From the NCBI RefSeq assembly GCF_014636865.1, contig NZ_BMER01000001.1:2468718-2532717 (forward strand): 64,000 bases of DNA, written 5' to 3'. A model generated the notes under the pieces. That model was given only the letters and a program-made list of their open reading frames with translations. It was not told the origin of the DNA and ran no database searches. Below, piece after piece: positions 43,660 through 52,386 of this stretch. The position numbers and the translations under genes are program-made. The stretch's first letter is position 1; each line of letters opens with the position of its first letter. The DNA is from Parapedobacter pyrenivorans. Its GTDB lineage: Bacteria; Bacteroidota; Bacteroidia; Sphingobacteriales; Sphingobacteriaceae.

Positions 43660-44643
43660 ATGATCAAAAGATGCTGCGCCCTGATGGCGGTATGTTTAAG
43701 TGCATATTTATGGGGCTGTGAACAACAGAAAGAGCAGGGGGGAGTTCCCGTGGTTGGGTTTGTGGAGGCGTTTGAGGATGCAACTATCGCCCAAGCATAT
43801 GAAGGTTTTGTCAAGGCGCTGCGCGACAGTGGGTATAGCGAATCGGATACCACAATGGAAATCATCCGCCGGAATGCCCAGGGAGATGCGGCTACGCTCA
43901 ACCAGATCATCAGCTACTTCAACAGCAGAAAGGTAGCGCTAATCGGCACCAGTACCACTTTGGCTACTATTGCGGCTGTGCAGCGTAGTGAGGACATTCC
44001 CGTATTCCAAACCGTTACGGCCATGCCTGATATCCTAGGGTTATTGGCAGCCGATGGCGAAGCACCACAAAACTTGTTTGGTGTGGGAGAGAACCTGGCT
44101 TACATTGATACCTCTTTCACGTTGATCGCCGAAATGGTAAAGCCCAAGAGCGCCCAGTTGACCGTTGGTATGATCTACAATCAGTCAGAACCCCAGTCGG
44201 TTGAAGCCTACGAGCGGATTGCTGGAATCGCCGATAGCATGAATACCCATTTGGTAGCGCTGCCGCTCAACTCTTCCGCCGAAGCACAATTGGTCGTTCG
44301 TTCGCTACTTACAAAAAATATCGATGCGTTCTTTGCCAATCCAGATAATACCGTATTTGCTGCATTTGAAACCATCTTGAAAAATTGCAATGATAAAGGG
44401 GTTCCTGTTTTCACAAGCGAGTCCGGTCTTGTCATGCGCGGCGCAGTAGCAGCTTTCGGTGCAGACATCTACCATTGGGGATACCAAAGCGGCCTGCAGG
44501 CCGCAGGGTATCTGAAAAGCGGCTCGACCGATAGCCTGGAGGTGGAGATGCTCCACGTGAGGAAGCGGGTGTATAATCCCGAGGCAGCCGAACGCTTTGG
44601 CTACGTATTCCCGGATACGTTTGATGCGATCACATCGAAATAG
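43660..44643 (+). CDS. ABC-type substrate-binding lipoprotein (PF04392-like), orphan
   Basis: 327 aa. A lipoprotein signal (CCALMAVCLSAYLWGC, lipidated cysteine about residue 20) is followed by a two-lobed periplasmic binding fold: VPVVGFVEAFEDATIAQAYE, NAQGDAATLNQII, LIGTSTTLATIAAVQ, TVGMIYNQSEPQSVEAYERI and VPVFTSESGLVMRGAVAAFG. This is the TrpX/YtmK-like 'ABC transporter substrate-binding' family, whose members bind aromatic or other amino acids. The usual permease and ATPase genes are not next to it. ATG 43660 is used because the longer frame runs back over the patatin gene. Confidence 0.82.
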   Translation: MIKRCCALMAVCLSAYLWGCEQQKEQGGVPVVGFVEAFEDATIAQAYEGFVKALRDSGYSESDTTMEIIRRNAQGDAATLNQIISYFNSRKVALIGTSTTLATIAAVQRSEDIPVFQTVTAMPDILGLLAADGEAPQNLFGVGENLAYIDTSFTLIAEMVKPKSAQLTVGMIYNQSEPQSVEAYERIAGIADSMNTHLVALPLNSSAEAQLVVRSLLTKNIDAFFANPDNTVFAAFETILKNCNDKGVPVFTSESGLVMRGAVAAFGADIYHWGYQSGLQAAGYLKSGSTDSLEVEMLHVRKRVYNPEAAERFGYVFPDTFDAITSK

Positions 44644-44653
44644 TGCACATCAT

Positions 44654-44989
44654 ATGGTGACCAATCAACAATTCCGTAACCTCGCGTTGTCATTCCCCGA
44701 AACAATAGAACGACCGCATTTTGAAAAGGCATCCTTTCGAGCGGTAAAAAAGATATTCGCGACACTGGACGAAAAGAACAACAGGGCCTGTTTAAAATTC
44801 AACGAAGTTGATCAGGATGTTTTTTCGTCTTATGATCATCGCATCATTTACCCTGTCCCTAATAAGTGGGGAAAACAAGGCTGGACATTCGTCGAACTCT
44901 CGCTCGTGGAAGCCGCGTTGCTAATTGATGCGTTGACTGTTGCATTTTGTACTGTTGCACCTAAAAGACTTGCTGAGCAATATCAATGA
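44654..44989 (+). CDS. MmcQ/YjbR family protein
   Basis: 111 aa. The CyaY-like fold of the family is recognisable from FRNLALSFPETIERPHFEKA, FRAVKKIFATLDEK, RACLKFNEVDQD and WGKQGWTFVELSLVE. It is described as DNA-binding in the family, but the cellular role is unknown. ATG 44654 is chosen as the start of the family homology, ten bases after the stop of the preceding gene. Confidence 0.85.
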   Translation: MVTNQQFRNLALSFPETIERPHFEKASFRAVKKIFATLDEKNNRACLKFNEVDQDVFSSYDHRIIYPVPNKWGKQGWTFVELSLVEAALLIDALTVAFCTVAPKRLAEQYQ

Positions 44990-45144
44990 TGGCAAACAGC
45001 CAATCCAATTTCTATCGACGAATGGTGCATCATCAAGCCGGTAGCATGTGTTTGAAGAATAAACGATGGAAGGTGTCCGTTAACGCCTATTGAGGTAAGT
45101 CAATAAATTCAGGTAACTATTTTTTTATATAACTGGAATTTACC

Positions 45145-45152
45145 TAAGTTTG
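45145..45152 (+). promoter_or_regulatory. Promoter box of the ECF sigma gene at 45193
   Basis: TAAGTTTG matches TAnnTTTG and lies 40 nt upstream of the ATG. No clear -33 TTG is present. Confidence 0.45.
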
Positions 45153-45192
45153 GTGAAGTTGGCCGAATTGGCTAATAGACACATCACGATTG

Positions 45193-45783
45193 ATGAAAAC
45201 CAAATGTAACCGGAAATATCATATCCCGCGTGTCAGTGCCGAAAGGGAAACTTCTTTTTCGATGCTATACGATGCGCATTGGGAGCGACTGTTCCGGTAT
45301 GTCGTTCGTATTCTTCCTGACGAAGACGACGTTGCCGATGTGGTACAAGAGACGTTTATCCTATTCTGGGAGTCGGACTTCGATGCGAGGGAATTCAACT
45401 CGGTGGAGGCTTATCTACTTGTGATTGCCCGTAACCTCGCATTCAAACGTTTTCGCGAGCAGCTGAAGCGGACACAGTTTGAACAGCGGCTTATGGATCA
45501 TTTCGGTGGAGGCAATTCCGACATGTTAATGGATATACATACCAAGGAACTGTCCCAACTCATTGACGCAGAAGTTGATAAGTTGCCGGAACGGATGCGT
45601 GAAGTCTTTACGTTGAGTAGGAAGGAACATCTCTCGTACAAAGAAATTGCCGAACGGCTCAACATATCCGATGAAACCGTAAAAAAACAGATCAGTAAAT
45701 CGTTGAGACATCTGCGATTGAAATTGAATGAAGAGTACATCACATACCTCATCATTTTGGCCATTTCCGATAATTTCTGTTAG
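45193..45783 (+). CDS. ECF sigma factor of the sulfatase/SusCD locus
   Basis: 196 aa FecI-like sigma factor. Region 2 is at about 22-90 (FSMLYDAHWERLFRYVVRIL, DVADVVQETFILFWES, YLLVIARNLAFKRFRE) and region 4 at about 125-180 (VDKLPERMREVFTLSRKEHL, SYKEIAERLNISDETVKKQI). A short hydrophobic tail (ITYLIILAISDNF) ends the protein, as in many Bacteroidota SusC-linked sigma factors. It should be released when the SusC receptor signals through FecR. Unusually, 363 nt separate it from its fecR partner. Confidence 0.92.
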   Translation: MKTKCNRKYHIPRVSAERETSFSMLYDAHWERLFRYVVRILPDEDDVADVVQETFILFWESDFDAREFNSVEAYLLVIARNLAFKRFREQLKRTQFEQRLMDHFGGGNSDMLMDIHTKELSQLIDAEVDKLPERMREVFTLSRKEHLSYKEIAERLNISDETVKKQISKSLRHLRLKLNEEYITYLIILAISDNFC

Positions 45784-45868
45784 ACTTCCCCTTTCACCAT
45801 TTAGTTTGCGCAACATTTATACCTAGAATGCGTACAATTTATGGGTTTCAAAGATTATATAGGGCGCA

Positions 45869-45876
45869 TACTTTTG
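45869..45876 (+). promoter_or_regulatory. Promoter box in the sigma-fecR gap
   Basis: TACTTTTG fits TAnnTTTG, with TTTC at 45846-45849 as a weak -33. It would give fecR a 265-nt leader, independent of the sigma gene. Confidence 0.4.
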
Positions 45877-45880
45877 CGAA

Positions 45881-46029
45881 TGACAGTATGTACCTGTACG
45901 TCAACCGTTGCATGTGTACCTGCAGTTGATTCGGCACCAACCTTTCACATTTATCGGTTTACGGGACGGTAGGGCAGCCGAATATGGTAAATTGGAGTGT
46001 TAAATGTAAGCGAAACCGACTTTGGTTGG
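45881..46029 (+). other. Structured leader of fecR
   Basis: Inverted repeats in the 363-nt gap include TGAC-a-GTA/TACGTCA near 45881-45903, ATTCGGC (45929-45935) with GCCGAAT (45977-45983), and CCAACC (45937-45942) with GGTTGG (46024-46029). The last two can nest or compete. No known riboswitch class is recognised. Confidence 0.3.
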
Positions 46030-46146
46030 ATGATCATGTAAGATTTTCTTTTTGACTACCAGCTGTTTAGTGGGTTTTTTAACTAAAGGATACCCCATCG
46101 GGTTGGTTTTTATACTCTCTTAGTAAAGCACCCAATATAAATCCGT

Positions 46147-47286
46147 ATGAAACAAGAGGCATTCAGAAAGCTATTGCGTCGTTACGCCAACGGTGATTGT
46201 ACCGAAAAAGAGCGTAAGTTTCTAGAGGATTTGGTGCTTCATAACCCCGTTGTGGGCAATTGGGAGTGGAACAGTGAGGAAGAAAAGGTGTTGATGGGAA
46301 TCCGGATCAAACAAGCCATCGACGAGCGGCGGTTCGGATCGGGAAGGTCAATAAGGAACATGCGTTGGTACTGGCCGGTCGCCGCATCCCTCTTGGTTGC
46401 CCTTGGTGGTTGGTGGTTTTTCCGTGTCGGAACTATGGAATCGGCCGATAAACCGCTCCGGATTACAGAAACATCAGCCTTCCCTTCCGACGGTGTCCGC
46501 TTAACATTGGCCGATGGTTCGGTGATTAGTTTGGATAGCCTAGATAAGGGAGTCGTCGATGTGGCAAGTGGTTCGGAAATCATTAAACTTGATGCGGGGA
46601 AACTGGTATATGCACACCTTGAATCGGGAGATCTGGTGCCAAAGCATGGAAAGCAGCCAATGAATACCATCCATATCCCCAACGGCAAGCAATTCCAGCT
46701 CACATTGCCCGATGGTACAGACGTGTGGGTAAATACGGCTACGACCCTAACATATCCTGTAAGCTTTACCGGAGGCAAAAGGAGTGTGGAACTCGACGGC
46801 GAAGCTTATTTTGAGGTCGCCAAAGATGAATCACGCCCATTCGAGGTGGTAGCCAATGGAACGTCGATTGTCGTAACAGGAACCCGCTTTAACGTTTCGG
46901 CTTACGCTTCCGATAATGGGGTGACCACCACGTTGGTGGAAGGAGGTGTGACCGTCCGCGCGGGCGCGAGGGAAGCGGAGCTGTCGCCCGGTGACCAAGC
47001 CATTGTAGGAAAAAGTGGGAAAATCGAGAGACGACGTGGCGGCGTTGAGCAGGCGTTGGCATGGAAGAACGGTTATTTCATTTTTGACGATATGGATATC
47101 CAGGCGGTGATGCGGAGTGTCGCACGTTGGTATGACGTACGGGTCACGATCGGCGTAGGTGTGTCGGCTAAGCGGTTCGGGGGAAGTTTTCCCATTACGG
47201 CGGGTGTAGACGAGCTACTGACCGATCTAGAGACCGTGGGTAATATAAAATTCGAACGAGAGGGAAAGGAGGTAGAGCTCAAATGA
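46147..47286 (+). CDS. FecR-type anti-sigma factor
   Basis: 379 aa. A short cytoplasmic sigma-binding region (about 1-75, AFRKLLRRYANGDCTEKER) is followed by one transmembrane helix (about 79-97, YWPVAASLLVALGGWWFFRV). The periplasmic FecR domain (about 115-290) has IPNGKQFQLTLPDGTDVW, VNTATTLTYPVSF, LDGEAYFEVAKDE, ARPFEVV-type segments and VTGTRFNVSAY. A DUF4974 domain (about 305-379) has WKNGYFIFDDMDIQAVMRSV and WYDV. It receives the signal from the STN domain of SusC and holds the ECF sigma factor. Confidence 0.93.
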   Translation: MKQEAFRKLLRRYANGDCTEKERKFLEDLVLHNPVVGNWEWNSEEEKVLMGIRIKQAIDERRFGSGRSIRNMRWYWPVAASLLVALGGWWFFRVGTMESADKPLRITETSAFPSDGVRLTLADGSVISLDSLDKGVVDVASGSEIIKLDAGKLVYAHLESGDLVPKHGKQPMNTIHIPNGKQFQLTLPDGTDVWVNTATTLTYPVSFTGGKRSVELDGEAYFEVAKDESRPFEVVANGTSIVVTGTRFNVSAYASDNGVTTTLVEGGVTVRAGAREAELSPGDQAIVGKSGKIERRRGGVEQALAWKNGYFIFDDMDIQAVMRSVARWYDVRVTIGVGVSAKRFGGSFPITAGVDELLTDLETVGNIKFEREGKEVELK

Positions 47287-47311
47287 TCGCGTGACGTTTA
47301 TCCTTTACGTC

Positions 47312-47347
47312 AAAAAAAAGCCGGACGTGCGGCTAACACATCCGGCT
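47312..47347 (-). terminator. Minus-strand intrinsic terminator in the first fecR-susC gap
   Basis: On the minus strand AGCCGGA (47347-47341) and TCCGGCT (47325-47319) form a 7-bp stem around a 15-nt loop, followed by a run of eight U (47319-47312). There is no minus-strand protein gene for it to end. On the plus strand no T-run follows the stem. It fits the end of an antisense RNA. Confidence 0.6.
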
Positions 47348-47418
47348 GGTTTGGCAAAATCGCCTACACAGGCTAACTACGAATGGATCTGTTAATTCAC
47401 TAACGCAATTAAAACTGT
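47312..47418 (-). ncRNA. Predicted antisense RNA over the first susC leader (DonS-like)
   Basis: A minus-strand promoter box TACATTTG (47430-47423) sits on the susC ATG (47426). A weak -33 TTTG lies at 47458-47455, with a long 24-nt spacer. The strong minus-strand terminator ends at 47312. The predicted RNA is about 107 nt and fully complementary to the susC leader. In Bacteroides, cis-antisense RNAs of the DonS family occupy this same place between anti-sigma and susC genes and repress the operon. The second SusC locus here has the same layout. Confidence 0.5.
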
Positions 47419-47425
47419 ATTGCAA

Positions 47426-50400
47426 ATGTACGCATTTTGTATTGCACGAGGGTGCAAAATATTCGCTAATCATCAGCTTATTAAGCTTTTGATCATGTTT
47501 AAAATGACTATTATTTTGACGATGACCGCCGTTTTGCAGGCGGGGGCCGTGGTCTACGCGCAAAAGGCGACGATCGAGGTCAGCAATGCGCCGCTTCGCG
47601 AAGTCTTTACCCAATTACGTAAGCAGACGGGCTATCACTTCCTGTTTTTGACCGATGACCTGAAGGCCGCGAAGCCCGTCAGTTTGGATGTCCGCAATGC
47701 TTCGCTTAATGAAGTGCTCGACCTTTGTTTTGATGGCCAACCGCTGGACTACCAAATCCGTGGAAGACGGGTGTTGATCTCACGGAAAGGACCACAGGTT
47801 ATGCTGGGGAAACCGTTGGTCCAAGAACGGGAGGTTACCGGGACAGTGACGGATGAAAATGGCGTGCCCCTTCCGGGAGTCACCATATCGCTGAAAGGCT
47901 CCACTTTGGCCGTAGCTACGGACGAATCGGGCAATTATCGGATTAAGGTGCCGAATCAATCGGCCGTACTGGAGTTTTCGCTGATGGGATTCGATGCCCA
48001 GGAAGTGGCGGTCAGTGATCGGTTGGTCGTTAAGGTAGCTTTAAAAACTTCGGTTAGCGATTTGGACGAAGTGGTGGTTATTGGATACGGGACGGTTAAA
48101 CGGAGTGACCTGACGGGATCCGTATCTACCATTAAAAGTGAAGATTTCAACCCCGGGCAAAGCGGTGGGGTACAGGGATTGATTCAGGGGAAGTTGCCCG
48201 GTGTGCGCGTAGTCGAAAGTTCAGGCGAACCGGGCGGTAGCTATTCGATCAGTATTCGGGGGGCTGGCTCCATCAGTGCTGGTACGGGACCACTGTGGGT
48301 AGTGGACGGATCGCCGATGGCAGGCGGCTTACGCACGTTCAATCCGGATGACATCGAATCGATCGAAGTGCTGAAAGACGCTTCCGCTACTGCCATCTAC
48401 GGATCGAGGGCGGCAGGCGGCGTCATTATGGTGACCACCAAAAAAGGTGGCAATGTGCCTTTGCAGGTAAATTACCATGGCAGCGCGAGTTTTAATCAGC
48501 CGGTCAATAACATCACCCTGCTCACTCCGGAACAATATATGACGGTGAGTAATGCGATTATCGACGATGGTGGAGGCAATCCGGAAGACCGGATAGAAAG
48601 TACCGGTGCCGGAACCGACTGGATGGCTGAGATCTTCAATCCCGGTGCGCTGGAACACAACCACTCCCTGTCATTCAGCGGGCGCCTGAGCGACCTTAAC
48701 TACTACGTTTCGTTGAATGCCACCGATGAGGCGGGGGTGATCCGCAATTCGGGTTTTCAACGCTATGGAGGACGTATAAACCTGAACTACGGTGGTTCAA
48801 ACAAATTCAAGTTCGGCACGAATCTCCGGTTTGCACATATCGAAGATCAATTGATCAATAAGGCCGGGGTCAATGAAAATGCGGGCGCGGTCTATTCGGC
48901 CTTATTTTTCGACCCTACATTACCGGTGCGGAATGAAGACGGTGGTTTTACGACCGCCGAGTTACTTACGATCAACAACCCGGTGGCCATACTGGAAGGG
49001 GAAGACCGCGGCCGACGGATCAACCAGTTTGCGGGCAACGTATACAGCGAGTATAGTATCCTGCCGAGTTTAAGCGTTCGTTTGAACGTGGGCTTCGATA
49101 TCGGCGATAACCGGAACGATAGCTACCTGACCCGGCAAACCCTGGTGGGAGCCGCCCGGGGTGGTGTTGCCAATATCGATCAGACGCAAAACTTCGACCA
49201 TGTGGTGGAGGGGACCATCCGTTACGCGGAGACATTCAACGATCATCAATTGGGCTTGCTGGCCGGGGTTGAAATGCAGAAATTTAAGAGTTCGGGGTTG
49301 TCTATGCATGCAGAGGGTTTCGCCGCCGATGGTACCGGTACCGATAACATGGCACTGGGTAATCCGGAGACGTTTACCATGGGCAGCAGTAGGGCAGGTA
49401 ATCGTTTGGCATCGGCCTTTGGACGTGCCAACTATACCTTTAAGGATCGTTATTTACTTACAGCCACTATGCGTGCCGATGGATCTACACGATTCGGCAC
49501 GAACAACAAGTTTGGGTATTTCCCGTCCTTTGCATTTGCTTGGCATCTCGGCAAGGAGCCTTTTATGGAACACGTTTCCTTTATTGACGAGTTGAAGCCG
49601 AGGATCAGCTGGGGGCGTACCGGAAACCAATCGATCGGTGATTTTCTGTCGATCACTACCTTTGCCCGTGGTGCCACGGCGATATGGAATGAAGCGCAGC
49701 AAGTCGGGTTGACACCTGCCCGTTTACCCAATGAGGACATCCGGTGGGAGACGTCCCAGCAGTTGGATGTCGGCCTTGATTTTGCCTTGTTCAACAGCCG
49801 TGTAGTAGGCCATTTTGATTACTTTCGGCAAAAGACCTTTGATATGCTGATGGCTGTTCCCCTTGCTGTGGAAACGGGCTTTGCAACGCAGATCCGCAAT
49901 ATTGGCAGTATCGCAAACCGGGGTTTTGAATTTGATATCTCGACCAGAAATATCGTTCGCCAGGGCTTTAGTTGGACAACCAATCTGAATATGGCAACGG
50001 TGCATAACGAAGTCACCGACATCGGTAACACGTTGCAGGTCATTTCCGGTGCTTCGGGCTTCACCAATAGTTTCCTGGTCACCCGGGTGGGGCAACCCCT
50101 CCGGTCATATTTTGGATATGAGGTGGAGGGCGTATGGCAAACCGATGATGATTTTTCGCAGACCACGCAAAATGTGAAGCCGGGCGATCTCAAATATGTT
50201 GATCAGGACGCAAATGGCGAGATCAATGCCAATGACCGGGTGGTTTTGGGTAACGCGTTCCCCGACCTCACGTTGTCGTTTGGCAATACGATTTCCTATA
50301 AAAATTTCGGGCTGGTGGTATTTATCGAAGGGGTCCAAGGAGTCAATATGCTTAACAATAACCTTGTTGATACGTACTTCCCACTTCAAAATAGACGGAA

Positions 50401-50758
50401 TAAATATGCCGAACCTTACCTGAATCGGTGGACACCGGAGAACCCATCCAATAAATACCCTTCTTTTGTCAGCCCGGGAAGCCAGGGACAAAACGTAGTC
50501 AATTCATTGACCGTCGAAGATGCTTCCTACATCCGGCTTAAAAGTGTGCAATTGAGCTACGATTTTCCATCGCAATTGCTCGGCAGCGCTTTGCGGGGCG
50601 TGCAACTATATGTTGCAGCTACAAACTTGAAAACGTGGAGCAATTATTCCGGGTTTGATCCGGCGCTGAATTCCGGTGGCGACCCGAATGCAATGATTGA
50701 TTACAATGCCTATCCGTTGGCACGGAGATTCCAAATCGGCGTGAAAGTTGATTTTTAG
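47426..50758 (+). CDS. SusC/RagA-type TonB-linked outer-membrane transporter with STN domain
   Basis: Outer-membrane importer of oligosaccharides, 1110 aa. An extended N-terminus with signal (MTIILTMTAVLQAGAVVYAQ) is followed by an STN domain (about 48-118, LREVFTQLRKQTGYHFLFL), which contacts FecR. A CarboxypepD_reg domain comes next (about 132-210, VTGTVTDENGVPLPGVTISL), then the plug with DEVVVIGYGTVKRSDLTGSV and DASATAIYGSRAAGGVIMVT, then the barrel. ATG 47426 is preferred over the TTG at 47420. With the following SusD and two sulfatases it should import a sulfated glycan. The STN domain together with FecR and the ECF sigma makes a trans-envelope switch. Confidence 0.95.
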   Translation: MYAFCIARGCKIFANHQLIKLLIMFKMTIILTMTAVLQAGAVVYAQKATIEVSNAPLREVFTQLRKQTGYHFLFLTDDLKAAKPVSLDVRNASLNEVLDLCFDGQPLDYQIRGRRVLISRKGPQVMLGKPLVQEREVTGTVTDENGVPLPGVTISLKGSTLAVATDESGNYRIKVPNQSAVLEFSLMGFDAQEVAVSDRLVVKVALKTSVSDLDEVVVIGYGTVKRSDLTGSVSTIKSEDFNPGQSGGVQGLIQGKLPGVRVVESSGEPGGSYSISIRGAGSISAGTGPLWVVDGSPMAGGLRTFNPDDIESIEVLKDASATAIYGSRAAGGVIMVTTKKGGNVPLQVNYHGSASFNQPVNNITLLTPEQYMTVSNAIIDDGGGNPEDRIESTGAGTDWMAEIFNPGALEHNHSLSFSGRLSDLNYYVSLNATDEAGVIRNSGFQRYGGRINLNYGGSNKFKFGTNLRFAHIEDQLINKAGVNENAGAVYSALFFDPTLPVRNEDGGFTTAELLTINNPVAILEGEDRGRRINQFAGNVYSEYSILPSLSVRLNVGFDIGDNRNDSYLTRQTLVGAARGGVANIDQTQNFDHVVEGTIRYAETFNDHQLGLLAGVEMQKFKSSGLSMHAEGFAADGTGTDNMALGNPETFTMGSSRAGNRLASAFGRANYTFKDRYLLTATMRADGSTRFGTNNKFGYFPSFAFAWHLGKEPFMEHVSFIDELKPRISWGRTGNQSIGDFLSITTFARGATAIWNEAQQVGLTPARLPNEDIRWETSQQLDVGLDFALFNSRVVGHFDYFRQKTFDMLMAVPLAVETGFATQIRNIGSIANRGFEFDISTRNIVRQGFSWTTNLNMATVHNEVTDIGNTLQVISGASGFTNSFLVTRVGQPLRSYFGYEVEGVWQTDDDFSQTTQNVKPGDLKYVDQDANGEINANDRVVLGNAFPDLTLSFGNTISYKNFGLVVFIEGVQGVNMLNNNLVDTYFPLQNRRNKYAEPYLNRWTPENPSNKYPSFVSPGSQGQNVVNSLTVEDASYIRLKSVQLSYDFPSQLLGSALRGVQLYVAATNLKTWSNYSGFDPALNSGGDPNAMIDYNAYPLARRFQIGVKVDF

Positions 50759-50830
50759 TTAAAAAATAATAACGATAGAATTCACTCCGGCAATAAAGAT
50801 TCTGGGGCGATTGAAAATAATTTAACGACC

Positions 50831-52288
50831 ATGAACACAAGACATTTTATCCCGTTTATGCTATTGTTGTGCTCCATATTTACAAGTTGTGAAGACATGC
50901 TTGAAGAGCAACCGTATTCGGAACTGGATCCCAGCGATGTACTAACCACCGTGAATGGTATCGAGAAGGTGCTGGTTTCCGCCTATGGGAATATGGTATG
51001 GAACAATGTCAAATTCAGGCTAACCCGCTTTGAGGGGTGGCCGGCGGATCTTTCTTGGCAAACCGGCGGCGTAGAGAACAGGACCGCCTTAACAATTATG
51101 AATTGGACATGGGATGCCTCCCAGGACCAGTTTATCGGTGCTTATCGTCGACATTATGATGCCATTCGGGATGCTAACATTATCTTGGGTAATCTGGATT
51201 TGGTAACCGGAATTGCCGATAATAAAAAGGCGAGCCTTACTGCTGAAGCCAGGTTTATAAGGGCTTGGGCCTATTACCGGCTTTACATTTATTTTGGTGC
51301 CACGCCACTCCGGACCAGTATTGATGATCCGGCGGAAATGGCCAAAGCTAGCCGGGAGGAGATGCTTCAATTTATCGAGACGGAGCTTCTGGCGGTAATT
51401 CCGGACTTGCCGGAACCAGGCGCGGAGGCCCAATATGGTCGAGTCACGAGTGGCGGAGCCAAGGCGCTGCTGGCCAAATTCTATCTCAACAACAAACAAT
51501 GGGAGAAGGCCGCCGCAGCTTGCCAAGACGTAATCGACATGGACAAATATCGGCTTTTCCCGTCCTTCGAGGATTTGTTAAAGGGCGAAAACGACGGCAA
51601 CAGCGAGATGATTTTAGTCACGCCGCTGAGCCCGGACGGTCCTGCGCTCAATTACATGGAAGGAGCGTTCCCCCCCGGCTTCGCAGCATGGCCCGAAAAG
51701 AACGTCGTCAATACTTCTTGGGAAAACCACGGTACCCAGCATCGACTCCGCGAAAGTTTTTACCATTCTTTTGACCCGGAGGACAAGCGCCGGGAACCCA
51801 TTCTGACGACGTATGTAAATGACCGGGGAGTAACTGTCGACCTGTTGAACGATGCGGAAGATAACATTCGTTCGTTCCGGTTCTGGCCCGACATAAATGC
51901 ACAAGGCAATCGGCACGGAAATGACTTACCGGAAATCCGGTATGCGGATATCTTACTGGCTAGGGCAGAGGCATTAAATGAGCTGAACGGCCCGAGCGAG
52001 GATGCAATCAATCTCATCAACCAAGTGCGGGCACGTGCAGATGTGCACGATTTATCCGTGACGGACTTTGCTACGAAGGAAGCGTTAAGGGACCACATCG
52101 TGCAAGAACGTGCATGGGAGTTCTATGAGGAGGGGCACCGGAGAACCGACCTCATCCGGATGGGTAAATTTGTTGAATTTGCCCGAAAGCGGGGGGTAGA
52201 AAATGCAGAGGAATACCGCACACTGTATCCCATTCCGCAATCGGCACTTGACGCGAACCCACTGTTGGAACAAAATCCGGGATACTGA
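50831..52288 (+). CDS. SusD/RagB-type glycan-binding lipoprotein
   Basis: Surface lipoprotein that forms the lid of the SusC transporter. 485 aa. The lipoprotein signal is FIPFMLLLCSIFTSC with the lipidated cysteine at residue 20. The TPR-like SusD fold is shown by AEARFIRAWAYYRLYIYFGA, GAKALLAKFYLNNKQWEKAA and the C-terminal ILLARAEALNELNGPSEDAI, then RAWEFYEEGHRRTDLIRMGK. It starts 72 nt after susC. Confidence 0.95.
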   Translation: MNTRHFIPFMLLLCSIFTSCEDMLEEQPYSELDPSDVLTTVNGIEKVLVSAYGNMVWNNVKFRLTRFEGWPADLSWQTGGVENRTALTIMNWTWDASQDQFIGAYRRHYDAIRDANIILGNLDLVTGIADNKKASLTAEARFIRAWAYYRLYIYFGATPLRTSIDDPAEMAKASREEMLQFIETELLAVIPDLPEPGAEAQYGRVTSGGAKALLAKFYLNNKQWEKAAAACQDVIDMDKYRLFPSFEDLLKGENDGNSEMILVTPLSPDGPALNYMEGAFPPGFAAWPEKNVVNTSWENHGTQHRLRESFYHSFDPEDKRREPILTTYVNDRGVTVDLLNDAEDNIRSFRFWPDINAQGNRHGNDLPEIRYADILLARAEALNELNGPSEDAINLINQVRARADVHDLSVTDFATKEALRDHIVQERAWEFYEEGHRRTDLIRMGKFVEFARKRGVENAEEYRTLYPIPQSALDANPLLEQNPGY

Positions 52289-52386
52289 GTGTTCCGAACC
52301 ACCGGAAGACCGGCCCATTTGTGCTGGTGCTAACGTTTGATAGTTAAATTTGATGTGTTAAACTTACGTAAACTAATATACGAACT

